Assembly: GCF_024170505.1 (NCBI RefSeq)
Contig: NZ_JALJYG010000011.1
Coordinates: 1 to 64,000 of the forward strand
From: Methanocalculus alkaliphilus
GTDB lineage: Archaea; Halobacteriota; Methanomicrobia; Methanomicrobiales; Methanocorpusculaceae
DNA length: 64,000 nucleotides
Reading direction: 5' to 3'
Under the pieces are notes generated by a model. That model was not told the DNA's origin, searched no databases, and saw only the letters and a program-made list of their open reading frames with translations. Of the stretch, positions 10,901-18,188 are shown piece after piece (position 1 is the first letter of the stretch; each line of letters opens with the position of its first letter). The position numbers and the translations under genes were made by a program.

Positions 10901-11110
10901 CCCGGTCATTCCCGGCATCTGGTAGTCGGAGACGATCGCATCAAAATGATGGTGTTTCAGGTGCTTTATCGCCGTCTCTGCACCGGGGGCTGTGGTGACG
11001 GAGAAATCGCCGGTCCTCTCGAGGAAGAGTTTTCCTATCTCAAGGAGGGCAGGCTCGTCATCGACATACAGGAGTGCTAGAACTCCGGGCCTCCCTCCGA
11101 TGCATGTCAT
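7907..11110 (-). CDS. Receiver - five PAS - histidine kinase hybrid (1067 aa)
   Basis: Order: receiver domain (VSDYQMPGMTG, similar to that of the neighbour at 3985), then five PAS domains. The first two are of the PAS_3 type (AVSNTGAWEYDLDSG and AAEHGFWDWNLETNE), the fourth carries the cysteine cluster CYEIWHERSDPCEGCP. The end has H-box TRHDIQNR and an ATPase domain with NLMDNTIRHAEG, EDNGAGIQ and NTGFGLFL. No membrane segment is seen. A minus-strand TATA-like element about 25 bases before the ATG suggests a leaderless transcript. The strong similarity to the 1279-residue neighbour in receiver, third PAS and ATPase points to tandem duplication with PAS gain or loss. Signal and partner are unknown. 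Confidence 0.88.
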   Translation of the reverse strand: MTCIGGRPGVLALLYVDDEPALLEIGKLFLERTGDFSVTTAPGAETAIKHLKHHHFDAIVSDYQMPGMTGIGLLKHLRSAGDTTPFIIFTGKGREEVVIQALNEGADFYIQKGGDPKAQFADLMNKIRYAVRRRHAEQEVLQAGDRYKALIAVSNTGAWEYDLDSGFLWCSPEYFTMIGRNADDFDLSGNPNLQEVWIDLIHPDDRDHAARAFEEYLESQNPGMYENHFRMRHPDGRWIWIWSRGWRLRDGGGNLARKTIGTHIDITEKKEAEIRGIEVNERLRASYEQLAAADEELRQQLDEITRSELAIRELHERLELAMDAAEHGFWDWNLETNEVYFSPGYYRMLGYEPDEFPAGYQSWLDHLHPEDQKEVVPRITRHIRDMQPYEEDFRLRCKDGSWKWISGRAKIYRKGPGEDAPRALGVHVDIDERKRFELALMERNSELHASNEELAAAEEELQQQLDEITITQEELDRSRKQYKAIFECTQAATIIINPDTTIALANSAFEDITGWQRDEVIGKSWTEFVCESELEKIVGYHQKRRSGDRGGDTPKSYDFHLIDRAGIPHPVIVTIGMIPGTGQSVASVYDITRQKSQEKALKQAEAEKRAIFDSMPLMLAYYDTDLRIRYANRISGESVGQDPAKLIGRHCYEIWHERSDPCEGCPVIRSMKTGKVEEGEKRVPDGRIYHIRGSPIYDEEGNLIGCIEFGINITRRKRAEQALKAASLYTRTLIETSLDPLVTISPNGLITDVNKATEEATGIPRKELIGTVFAEYFTDPNQAEEGYKKAFRSGSVKDYPLTIRHISGRTIDVLYNASVYRGPDGNIHGLFAAARDITTRKRAEDAILTAQRKLRILSGITRHDIQNRIMVLQAYLDLMREGSNPEKQADYLHEIDTASDAIQRYIGFTRQYEDLGIEMPIWRPIKDIIRGVEKSRISVDYESKDYLILGDPMLERVFYNLMDNTIRHAEGANRVTISCEERNGDLAIIWEDNGAGIQADQKNQIFERGFGTNTGFGLFLCREILAITGITIHEAGVDGQGARFEMIVPEGAWMAGESTPWYMIKCR

Positions 11111-11399
11111 AATGATTTGATGATCATAGCTCCTTATAAAATCTTTGGAATGATAATTCCATCATTCCAGGGGTGCTCCGGGATTATCTGTTATGAAAGC
11201 CATATGTTGATGGGAATCATCCCTCCGGGATGGGCGGTTTGTTACGTACAGGGTTTGGCGACTGCCTCCAGACCGGCAGTATAGGTATAGCCAGTCTCTG
11301 TTTGATGAATGGATACAGGCTGGAGAAGGGATTGTGTACTTTCCAGATCAATACAATGTCACATTAGTATCATAAATCACTCCCGATGTGGAGAAAATA
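11111..11399. other. Intergenic region without a convincing gene
   Basis: Together with the leader that follows, this stretch leaves 344 bases between start codons. It contains the minus-strand promoter above, a 6-bp inverted repeat (ACTGCC at 11261-11266, GGCAGT at 11275-11280) and one frame that is open from 11211 to a TAA at 11373-11375 after an in-frame TGA at 11208. That frame has no good start codon and may be a gene relic or chance. I see no RNA gene. Confidence 0.4.
11132..11143 (-). promoter_or_regulatory. Putative TATA box for the 1067-residue hybrid kinase
   Basis: Minus-strand sequence GATTTTATAAGG lies roughly 25 bases before the ATG at 11110. With archaeal spacing, transcription would begin at or very near the start codon, giving a leaderless mRNA. 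Confidence 0.45.
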
Positions 11400-11450
11400 T
11401 TTATATAATAAGTAGTATAAATAGCTCTCTAACCAGAGAGAAGGAGGTGA
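11400..11450 (+). promoter_or_regulatory. TATA box, leader hairpin and strong ribosome site of small membrane protein gene
   Basis: TTTATATAAT at 11400-11409 is a strong archaeal TATA box; transcription should start near 11428. The leader then has a 6-bp stem (CTCTCT at 11425-11430, loop AACC, AGAGAG at 11435-11440) and directly after it the near-perfect Shine-Dalgarno GGAGGTGA at 11443-11450, four bases before ATG. The hairpin next to the ribosome site could affect translation or mRNA stability. Confidence 0.6.
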
Positions 11451-11454
11451 ACTC

Positions 11455-11661
11455 ATGACTGTTCGGATAAAGCCACGAAAACCGGTGATATCTCCAGATG
11501 TAACTCCAAATCGGAGTGTTCGGAGACTCATGATGAACCAGACCGATTTTCCTGTTCAATCAGGGTATATGATGCATCTCTTCGTCCTTGGTCTCCTCTC
11601 AACGACCGTTACCCTCACCGGAATCACAGCAGGGGTGGCACTCAGAATGGTTGGACTCTGA
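11455..11661 (+). CDS. Small single-span membrane protein (68 aa)
   Basis: ATG at 11455 has one of the best ribosome sites in the window plus a TATA box, so expression is well supported. The 68-residue product has a basic N-terminal half (RIKPRKP, NRSVRR) and one hydrophobic C-terminal segment (about residues 43-63, LFVLGLLSTTVTLTGITAGV). That fits a single-span membrane protein with the basic part on the cytoplasmic side. It has no cysteines or known motif. It is monocistronic: a T-rich stretch at 11681-11695 follows the stop. Function unknown. Confidence 0.65.
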   Translation: MTVRIKPRKPVISPDVTPNRSVRRLMMNQTDFPVQSGYMMHLFVLGLLSTTVTLTGITAGVALRMVGL

Positions 11662-11830
11662 GAGGGTCCCATCTGATCATTTCTCATTTTTTGGTATCGC
11701 AGTATAATAGCCGGATCCGTTTCCGGTTCACCCTTTCCCACGTGATCCGCCGATAGTGCTCCTGATATTCCGGATCAGCCGGATGGCAATCTGCATTTTT
11801 TATGAGAAGGGATCCATTCCATGACTCTCG

Positions 11831-12217
11831 TCATCGAATAACCGGATCACAGAAGTCCTCTTCGATGCTGCACTTGTCAATATATTGAAGGTTAAACTTG
11901 TAGAAGTTCGTATAACCGCAGTTTCTGCATCTGGAGGTGAAGTGGTTGCATCCGACATAGAGATCATGCACCCCCTCAACACCACAGTTCCGACAATGTG
12001 CTGTTGGTTCAAGCTGCCAGACATCATAACAGGATATCGGTGTATAGTCTCCCTTCTCACTAATTTCTGCCATCTTTGGAACGAAGATCCGGGTTGCGCC
12101 ACAGCTTGAGCAGACGACCTGAGCCTGTTGTGGGACGACCCTGATCATCTGGTCGGCATCCGCACGGCAGTGATAACAGTCAATTCGGTATTTGATAGAG
12201 TAGACACCGGGCTTCAT
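11831..12217 (-). CDS. Multi-zinc-ribbon protein of unknown function (128 aa)
   Basis: The 128-residue product is built around CxxC pairs: CYHC, CSSC, CRNC and a second CRNC, enough for two zinc ribbons; further cysteines (CSIEEDFC) lie at the C-terminus. It has no membrane segment. Such proteins usually bind nucleic acid or another protein, but I do not recognise this family. The frame is open back to a GTG at 12274, but that GTG lies inside the terminator hairpin of the thermosome gene, so the ATG at 12217 is the sensible start. No clear Shine-Dalgarno is seen, consistent with a leaderless transcript. Confidence 0.65.
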   Translation of the reverse strand: MKPGVYSIKYRIDCYHCRADADQMIRVVPQQAQVVCSSCGATRIFVPKMAEISEKGDYTPISCYDVWQLEPTAHCRNCGVEGVHDLYVGCNHFTSRCRNCGYTNFYKFNLQYIDKCSIEEDFCDPVIR

Positions 12218-12241
12218 ACGAGAGACTGGTGACCGGAAGAT

Positions 12242-12271
12242 AAAAAAGTACCCCTCCCGGAGAGGGAGGGC
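12242..12271 (-). terminator. Terminator hairpin downstream of the thermosome gene
   Basis: On the minus strand a GC-rich stem (CCCTCCC paired with GGGAGGG across a short loop) is followed by six Ts at 12247-12242. It starts about 30 bases after the thermosome stop codon and would separate that transcript from the zinc-ribbon gene downstream. Confidence 0.65.
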
Positions 12272-12301
12272 CACTATGAGAAAAAAGTGGTGTGGAGGTT
12301 C

Positions 12302-13960
12302 TTACATCATGCCTGGGGGCATGCCGCCCATGCCACCCATGCCGCCCATTGCGGCCATCTCTTCCTCGCTTGGCATACCGCCGCCCTTACCGGATGATGC
12401 GATAACATCATCGATCCGGAGGATCATGACAGCAACTTCAGCGGCTGAGGAGATTGCCTGTGTCTTGACACGGAGTGGTTCAACAACGCCTGAATCCTTC
12501 ATGTCAGCGGGCTTTGCATCGAAGACATTGAGACCGAAGGTCTTGTTGCCCTGCTCATGGGCTGCACGGAGGTCGACGAGCATGTCGATTGGGTCGAGAC
12601 CTGCGTTCTCTGCAAGGGTCCGTGGAATGATCTCAAGAGCGCTTGCAAATGCCTCGATGGCGAGCTGTGCACGGCCACCGACGCTGGAAGCGTACTCACG
12701 GAGCCTGAGGGAGAGCTCGATCTCCGGTGCACCGCCACCGGCGACGACCTTCTTGTCCTCGACGACGACACCGACGACACGGAGTGAGTCCTCGATTGCA
12801 CGCTCAAGCTCATCGACGACGTGGTCTGTGCCGCCTTTGATGATGATCGAGACCGCCTTTGGATTCTTGCACTCCTCAACGAAGATCATCTCTTCGCCTG
12901 AGACCTTCTTCTCCTCGATCTTTCCTGCGACTCCGAGCTCTTCCTCGGCGATTGCATCGATGGATGAGACGACGGATCCGCCGGTTGCACGGGCGAGCTT
13001 CTCGATGTCGGACTTTTTGACACGGCGTACTGCAAAGATACCTGCCTTTGCGAGGTAGTGCTGTGCGATGTCGTCGATACCCTTCTGACAGAAGACGACG
13101 TTTGCGCCGGATGCGATGACCTTGTTGACGATCGTCTTGATCATCTTCTCTTCTTCGTCAAGGAACATCTGGAGCTGGTCAGGGCTTGTGATGCTGATCT
13201 CGGCATCGACCTCGGTCTTCTTAAACTCGATTGCTGCGTTTAAGAGGAGGATCTTTGCATTGGTGACAACCTTGGGCATGCCTGGGTGGACACGCTCTTT
13301 GTCGATGATCATGCCTTCGATGATCTCAGAGTCGTCGATGGATCCGCCGACCTTCTTCTCGACCTTGACATTGTCGATGTCAACAGTGCCGTCTTCATCG
13401 GCAACCATTGTGATTGCTTTGACGATGAGGCCGCAGAGCTTCTCTTTTGCAGACTCTGCACCCTTTCCGGTCATTGCGGTCTCAGCGATCTTGGTGAGCA
13501 TCGCGATATCGTTTGGCTTTACATCAAAGGCGAGCTCTCTTAAGATCTCCTGAGCCTTCTCAGCGGCCTGGCGATAGCCCTGTGCGATGACGGTTGGGTG
13601 GACATCCTGCTCGAGGAGGTCTTCTGCCTTCTTGAGGAGTTCGCCACCGACGACGACGGCGGTCGTGGTTCCGTCGCCGACCTCATCGTCCTGGGTCTTT
13701 GCGATCTCGACCATCATCTTTGCGGCCGGGTGCTCGATATCCATCTCTTTGAGGATGGTTACGCCATCGTTTGTGATGACGACATCACCGATGGTGTCAA
13801 CGAGCATCTTGTCCATACCTTTTGGTCCAAGGGTTGTTCTGACTGCTGCTGCAACTGCCTTAGCTGCTGCGATGTTCATACTCTGGGCGTCGCGTCCACG
13901 TGTTCGGGAGCTGCCTTCCTTCAGAATAAGAATTTGTTGTCCTCCAAGTTGTGCTGACAT
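12302..13960 (-). CDS. thsA: Thermosome subunit (group II chaperonin)
   Basis: A 552-residue archaeal chaperonin subunit, the usual length. It folds proteins in a double-ring ATP-driven cage in the cytosol. The N-terminus has [15 protein letters not shown] and the ATP-binding [10 protein letters not shown], the apical domain lies in the middle, and the C-terminus ends in the typical Gly-Met repeats ([13 protein letters not shown]). The start is supported by GGTGAT before the ATG and a strong TATA box about 45 bases upstream. It is transcribed alone and ends at a hairpin terminator. Other thermosome paralogues, common in methanogens, are not in this window, so the subunit type cannot be assigned with certainty. 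Confidence 0.97.
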   Translation of the reverse strand: MSAQLGGQQILILKEGSSRTRGRDAQSMNIAAAKAVAAAVRTTLGPKGMDKMLVDTIGDVVITNDGVTILKEMDIEHPAAKMMVEIAKTQDDEVGDGTTTAVVVGGELLKKAEDLLEQDVHPTVIAQGYRQAAEKAQEILRELAFDVKPNDIAMLTKIAETAMTGKGAESAKEKLCGLIVKAITMVADEDGTVDIDNVKVEKKVGGSIDDSEIIEGMIIDKERVHPGMPKVVTNAKILLLNAAIEFKKTEVDAEISITSPDQLQMFLDEEEKMIKTIVNKVIASGANVVFCQKGIDDIAQHYLAKAGIFAVRRVKKSDIEKLARATGGSVVSSIDAIAEEELGVAGKIEEKKVSGEEMIFVEECKNPKAVSIIIKGGTDHVVDELERAIEDSLRVVGVVVEDKKVVAGGGAPEIELSLRLREYASSVGGRAQLAIEAFASALEIIPRTLAENAGLDPIDMLVDLRAAHEQGNKTFGLNVFDAKPADMKDSGVVEPLRVKTQAISSAAEVAVMILRIDDVIASSGKGGGMPSEEEMAAMGGMGGMGGMPPGMM

Positions 13961-14001
13961 AATGTATCACCAGTGTTTGAAGATAAAGTTGCTTTGTGGT
14001 T

Positions 14002-14010
14002 CTATATAAA
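14002..14010 (-). promoter_or_regulatory. TATA box of the thermosome gene
   Basis: Minus-strand TTTATATAG lies about 45 bases before the ATG at 13960. Expected start near 13980 leaves a leader of about 20 bases carrying GGTGAT. The box lies just past the 3' end of the upstream HTH gene (stop at 14013), so the promoter is squeezed into the spacer. Confidence 0.7.
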
Positions 14011-14012
14011 CA

Positions 14013-14936
14013 TTATTCAGGCATCAGATCGAGGAGATCTGATCCCTCTTCAAGAGAATAGAGCCGCTCCTCACCGATAATGAGGGTCTTTCCTATCTTC
14101 TTCTCCTTATTATAGTCAGATAGGATGCAGAGGGAGCGGGCACGGGCAATCTGGGAGAGGTTTCCGACGAGAGCCGCGCGCTTGACCGTCTTCTGGGCAG
14201 GGCCAAAGCAGGCGAGGATCATCGTCTCATCATAGTGGGCGACCGCCTGGAAGGGGGCACGCCGGAATGAATGGAGCTCAAGCCCGATGGACTGGAGGTA
14301 CCCGGCAGGGGTACCCGCCCCGCTCTCTTCGATGGCAGTGACGGAGGGGAGATCATGGGGCCGGTCCATGAAGAGATCAATCGGCTGGACGATCGGCTCA
14401 TCGAAGAGCTCCTCGAGCTTCAGGGCCATCTCAAGCGTCGTCCCCATGCCGCTCTCGTACTTGCTGATCGTCCTTCTGGAGACGCCAAGAAGATGGGCGA
14501 GATCACCGAGTGAGAGGGTATGTGCCTCTCTCATCTGGTGGAGGCGGTGACCGTCGATATTGACATAGAGCCCTCCTGGCGAGGCATAGACGAGCGGGGG
14601 GATATCTTCAGCCAGATAATCATACAGTGTTGATGGTGAGACGGCGAAGAGGCCGTATCTGAGATATACTGCACTCCGCTCAAGCGGAACATCCCGTGCC
14701 CGCTCCCCGATGATGATCGGGACTGCCTTGAGATGGTGTGCCATCGCATCGAGATCGGTTGCAACCTCCTCGGATACAGAGTCGATCTGGGAGACGACCT
14801 TGATGATGACAAGTCGCCCTCGATCTGCTGCCAGGAGATCAAAGCTTCGCGGTCTCTGGGTGCATCGTTCGGAGACGTCAAACCCTGCGGTAATGAGGAT
14901 GGCCACCACCGTCTGGATAAGTCGTTCCTGTACCAT
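14013..14936 (-). CDS. Putative HTH-type transcriptional regulator (archaeal Xre-like family)
   Basis: A 307-residue protein of the conserved archaeal family of putative HTH regulators. The N-terminal about 125 residues resemble a nuclease-like fold without a clear active site. An Xre-type helix-turn-helix follows at about 131-165 (LSLGDLAHLLGVSRRTISKYESG), and then a C-terminal domain of about 130 residues. It lies head to head with tiaS and upstream of the thermosome gene on the same strand. A role near protein-folding stress is possible, but nothing in the sequence shows its target. Confidence 0.85.
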   Translation of the reverse strand: MVQERLIQTVVAILITAGFDVSERCTQRPRSFDLLAADRGRLVIIKVVSQIDSVSEEVATDLDAMAHHLKAVPIIIGERARDVPLERSAVYLRYGLFAVSPSTLYDYLAEDIPPLVYASPGGLYVNIDGHRLHQMREAHTLSLGDLAHLLGVSRRTISKYESGMGTTLEMALKLEELFDEPIVQPIDLFMDRPHDLPSVTAIEESGAGTPAGYLQSIGLELHSFRRAPFQAVAHYDETMILACFGPAQKTVKRAALVGNLSQIARARSLCILSDYNKEKKIGKTLIIGEERLYSLEEGSDLLDLMPE

Positions 14937-15019
14937 CGTCTCTCTATCCTACAAGGATAAGCGAGATGATAAATGATCTGACACTCCCCCTTATGGGTGG
15001 GGAGAGCAGATCTGTAGCT

Positions 15020-16300
15020 ATGTGGATTGGAATCGATGATACCGACTCCCCGGAAGGTATGTGCACCACCTATCTCGGAGCGGTCCTTGTCAGGAGGCTT
15101 GAGGCATCAGGAATCCCGGTCCACTCACTCCGGCTCATCAGGCTCAATCCGACGATCATCTGGAAGACCAGGGGGAATGCAGCCATTGCCATCGGGGCTG
15201 AGGGGGACCCGGATACCGCCTTCTCCATTGCAGGGTCGCTCATCGAAGAGCTTGCCGATCTTGCATGTGAGAGGACAAATCCAGGGCTTGTCGTCTGTGG
15301 GGATCGCCGTCCTCCTGCCGCCTTTGCAGAGGAGGCGATCACCGGATTCTGTACAATCGAGGGTGCCATCGATGCCTGTATCAAAGCAGGAGCGCGATAT
15401 CGTGGCTGGAAGAATGGCCGGGGTCTCATCGGTGCCGTTGCTGCCGTTGCAGCAGACCTGACGGAGAGCACCTCGGAGTATCTCGTCTACCGGGATGTCA
15501 GCCGAAGGGAGAGGGAACGGATCGTCGATGCAGAGACGCTGGCGAGAGCAGAGGAGATGACCTTCCCCCATACCTGGGATACGGTCGATGCCGCCAATAA
15601 TGTCGTTGTCTGCGTTCCACACACCCCGGATCCGGTCCTCTTCGGCATCCGGGGGGAGAGCCCTGTCTGGGTCTCCCTCGCCCGACACCTGATCGAGTCT
15701 GAAGAGCCCGCCATTGAGGCTCTCTTTGAGACGAACCAGGGGACGGATGCCCATCTGATCCGGGGATCGACAGGACGTCTTGAAGACGGACGATCGTATA
15801 TCATTGCGGGAACCGTCACCACCTCTCCGAAGACCGGGATCGGGGGGCATGTCTCAGTCCGGATCAGCGATGGAGAGAACCACCTCACCTGTATGGCCTA
15901 TGAGCCGGTGAAGGGCTTTCGGGAGATCATCCGGGCCCTTGCACCAGGTGACAGGATCGTTGCCTGCGGGAGCTACCGGAATACGACACTGAATCTTGAG
16001 AAGGTCTGTATTCTCGATGCCCCTCCTCTCCGGATTGCCGGGGCTCCCCTCTGTCCGTCATGTGCGAAGAGGATGACCTCGGCCGGGGCGAAGAAGGGGT
16101 ACAAATGCCGCCGGTGCGGAGAGAGGCTCCCGGATCCGGTTATTCGGTTCGAGGAGCGGCATCTGCTGCCCGGCTGGTACGAAGTTCCGCCCTCGGCCCG
16201 GAGACACCTTGCCCGCCCTCTCTGCCGGGGTTCTCTGGCTCTTCCCGATGATGTGGTGAATGTTATATCTGATCCCGTCGACTGGATATATTCAAAATGA
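15020..16300 (+). CDS. tiaS: tRNA(Ile2) 2-agmatinylcytidine synthetase TiaS
   Basis: TiaS attaches agmatine to C34 of tRNA-Ile2 using ATP so that the tRNA reads AUA as isoleucine. It is an essential archaeal enzyme. The protein begins with the hallmark IGIDDTDSPEGMCTTYLG, continues through a central OB-fold region, and ends with a zinc ribbon (CPSC at about 345 and CRRC at about 363). From the ATG at 15020 the length is 426 residues, as usual for the family. The frame is open to an ATG at 14966, but that would add 18 residues before the conserved motif. The stop overlaps the ATG of the next gene by four bases. Confidence 0.95.
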   Translation: MWIGIDDTDSPEGMCTTYLGAVLVRRLEASGIPVHSLRLIRLNPTIIWKTRGNAAIAIGAEGDPDTAFSIAGSLIEELADLACERTNPGLVVCGDRRPPAAFAEEAITGFCTIEGAIDACIKAGARYRGWKNGRGLIGAVAAVAADLTESTSEYLVYRDVSRRERERIVDAETLARAEEMTFPHTWDTVDAANNVVVCVPHTPDPVLFGIRGESPVWVSLARHLIESEEPAIEALFETNQGTDAHLIRGSTGRLEDGRSYIIAGTVTTSPKTGIGGHVSVRISDGENHLTCMAYEPVKGFREIIRALAPGDRIVACGSYRNTTLNLEKVCILDAPPLRIAGAPLCPSCAKRMTSAGAKKGYKCRRCGERLPDPVIRFEERHLLPGWYEVPPSARRHLARPLCRGSLALPDDVVNVISDPVDWIYSK

Positions 16301-16977
16301 TAGATATCTGGGAGTCAGCAGAGGAGTCGGCGGGGTATGCAGTGGCTGCGATCCGCGATCATCCAAAACGTATCCCTCTCCTGATGGGAATGATGGCACT
16401 CTTCCCCCTGATGATGGGCTATACCGCACGGATTTATCGTGGCGATCCGGCAATCCCTGATCTCTCCTCCCCGCGTGAGATCCTCTTTGACGGAATCAGG
16501 CTGACTCTTGTCCAGCTTATCTATTCAGCCCCCATCATCGGAGCGATCCTCTTCATTACATCCAGGCAGAGCCGGCTTTTGGATCTCATCACCCATGCGG
16601 ACCGCGGTCTTCTCTTCTCTCCTGTCGGTGCGGTCTTCTTCCTCCTCCTTGGCGTGGTGCTCCTGTATGGACTGGTCATCCTCATCTCGATGATTGGTAT
16701 TATCAGAACCGCCCGCTCAGGCCGTATCCGGGACGGGTTTGCACTGAGTGCGATCACTGGACATATCCGGGCAATTGGTCCTGCCACATATGTCTCCGCG
16801 GTCATCTTCTATACTGTTATCTCCCTCCTTCTGTCGCTCCCCGCCGGGTATCTGATCGAGCTTTCTCCCATCGGCCATATCCCTGCATTCTTCATCTATG
16901 TCGTCCTCACCATATTCGCCGCCCGGTACTTTACGCTCATCTACGAGTCCGGACTTCCCGGCAGATCTACATCCTGA
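16297..16977 (+). CDS. Multi-pass membrane protein, DUF4013-like
   Basis: A 226-residue hydrophobic protein with about five to six membrane segments (around residues 28-42, 65-90, 105-135, 155-180 and 190-215) separated by short charged loops. The overall pattern matches the archaeal DUF4013 group of unknown function. It starts with ATGA overlapping the tiaS stop, so translation is probably coupled to tiaS, although no functional link is obvious. No catalytic motif is seen. Confidence 0.65.
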   Translation: MIDIWESAEESAGYAVAAIRDHPKRIPLLMGMMALFPLMMGYTARIYRGDPAIPDLSSPREILFDGIRLTLVQLIYSAPIIGAILFITSRQSRLLDLITHADRGLLFSPVGAVFFLLLGVVLLYGLVILISMIGIIRTARSGRIRDGFALSAITGHIRAIGPATYVSAVIFYTVISLLLSLPAGYLIELSPIGHIPAFFIYVVLTIFAARYFTLIYESGLPGRSTS

Positions 16978-17015
16978 CACAAGGTTTCATCATCAGGCAA
17001 AGAGCATTCTTCTGC

Positions 17016-17900
17016 ATGGTACAGGGTCTTACAATACTCTTTGATGATCGCGACAACGCCCAGCGAATCATGCGTCTTCTGAAGAAATCAGGTGTTTCTG
17101 CAAAACTCTCCTCTGATCCGGTCCTCACCTCGGAAGAGGTTGTGGTAGGCACAATTGGTGCATTGAAGGGATATCTCCGCTCTCTTGCACCGGATGACCC
17201 GGTTGATCTTGAGGCTCTTTCACTTGCCCAGGGGCTCATCACATCCGATGAGGAGGCGTTTACGAGGATCATGGGAGCGATTGATGAGGATGGTGGCAGA
17301 ACCCTCCTCGGGGAGAGCAGTGAAGAGCCGATGGCTGAAGAGGAGATCCGGTCCCGGCTCCACGATGCCTTACGCCTCGTCCTCTATGAGAAGCAGGGGC
17401 TCATCACCGCAGAGGATGATGCCATCATCGTTACAAAACGGATTGAGCCGGACCTCCTTGAGATATCAATGCCTGCTGATCTCATCCTGTATCCCGAAAT
17501 TGAGGAGCTTGAGAAGGCCGGCCTGACCGCTGAGCGGATGGTCTCCTCTGAGATGCATTATTCGGTCCAGACCGGGACGGATATCATCTTCTGTGATGAT
17601 CCCGAGGAGCTGATCTCCCTTCTGGAGGAGTCTGATCCCGAGGAGGAGAGCCTTGTTGCATTCCTTGAGCAGTTCTTCCTCCTTCTGATGCTCGCAGATG
17701 AGACGGTGCGGCTCATCGGAGATGGAGCGGCCACCATCGGGGAGATCCACCGGCGGCTCCCGGATACCGCAATCACCGCAGATCAGGAGTCCTACCCGAT
17801 CCGGTTTTCCATCGATGAGGAGATGGTTACCCATATCGTTGATACACTCCGATCCAAGGGCAGGATCAGCGGCAAGGATGGAAGGCTCAAAGTCCGATAG
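17016..17900 (+). CDS. Conserved acidic hypothetical protein (294 aa)
   Basis: A 294-residue, strongly acidic soluble protein. The N-terminus (LTILFDDRDNAQRIMRLLKK) looks like a small alpha/beta domain. The middle is Glu/Asp-rich, and the C-terminal part (about 225-290) looks helical and could be a winged-helix-like module (a GEIHRRLPDTAITADQ stretch and a basic tail RSKGRISGKDGRLKVR). It lies on the same strand as tiaS and the membrane protein, 38 bases after the latter. I do not recognise the family. The consistent codon use and neighbours support a real gene. Confidence 0.6.
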   Translation: MVQGLTILFDDRDNAQRIMRLLKKSGVSAKLSSDPVLTSEEVVVGTIGALKGYLRSLAPDDPVDLEALSLAQGLITSDEEAFTRIMGAIDEDGGRTLLGESSEEPMAEEEIRSRLHDALRLVLYEKQGLITAEDDAIIVTKRIEPDLLEISMPADLILYPEIEELEKAGLTAERMVSSEMHYSVQTGTDIIFCDDPEELISLLEESDPEEESLVAFLEQFFLLLMLADETVRLIGDGAATIGEIHRRLPDTAITADQESYPIRFSIDEEMVTHIVDTLRSKGRISGKDGRLKVR

Positions 17901-17903
17901 ATG

Positions 17904-17916
17904 GTTTTATATAATT
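17904..17916 (+). promoter_or_regulatory. TATA box upstream of the 68-residue conserved protein
   Basis: GTTTTATATAATT directly follows the stop of the preceding gene. Transcription would start near 17937-17940, close to a GGTGA ribosome site and 10-13 bases before the ATG at 17950. Confidence 0.6.
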
Positions 17917-17949
17917 TCCATCCAATCTACCTTCTGGTGAACTGAGATT

Positions 17950-18156
17950 ATGGCATATAAGTGGAAGAGCAGGACCGAGGTTGACGAGGCGGTCGTTGTT
18001 GTGATGAACTCGATGGATAAGGGTCCGGATCTCTCACCCTGGCTCTTCAGGACGATCCAGGCGGCGATTGATGATTCAGATCCAGAGTTTGGGACCTATT
18101 TCCTTCAGGAGATCAAGACGCACGCACCCGAAGCGATGCGGTGGTTCCTCGAGTAG
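17950..18156 (+). CDS. Small conserved hypothetical protein (68 aa)
   Basis: A 68-residue soluble protein beginning MAYKWKSRTEVDEAVVVVMN, predicted all-helical, with no cysteines and no membrane segment. It has its own TATA box and a GGTGA ribosome site, so it is probably well expressed. The pattern suggests a small structural or adaptor protein. I know of no assigned function. A receiver-kinase gene begins 33 bases after its stop and may be read through. Confidence 0.6.
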   Translation: MAYKWKSRTEVDEAVVVVMNSMDKGPDLSPWLFRTIQAAIDDSDPEFGTYFLQEIKTHAPEAMRWFLE

Positions 18157-18188
18157 GGTAAATCCCCTCTCCAGATCCCCCCTTTTCA

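Noticed and set aside
11208-11210. In-frame TGA as a selenocysteine codon
   Set aside because: There is no SECIS-like structure visible, the flanking reading frame matches no known selenoprotein, and the organism group generally lacks selenoproteins outside certain orders.
12276-13058. 260-codon frame antisense to the thermosome gene
   Set aside because: Low-complexity Ser/Pro/Met-rich product that mirrors thermosome codons on the other strand.
15125-15850. 241-codon minus-strand frame inside tiaS
   Set aside because: TiaS has intact motifs and the usual length; the antisense product is compositionally odd.
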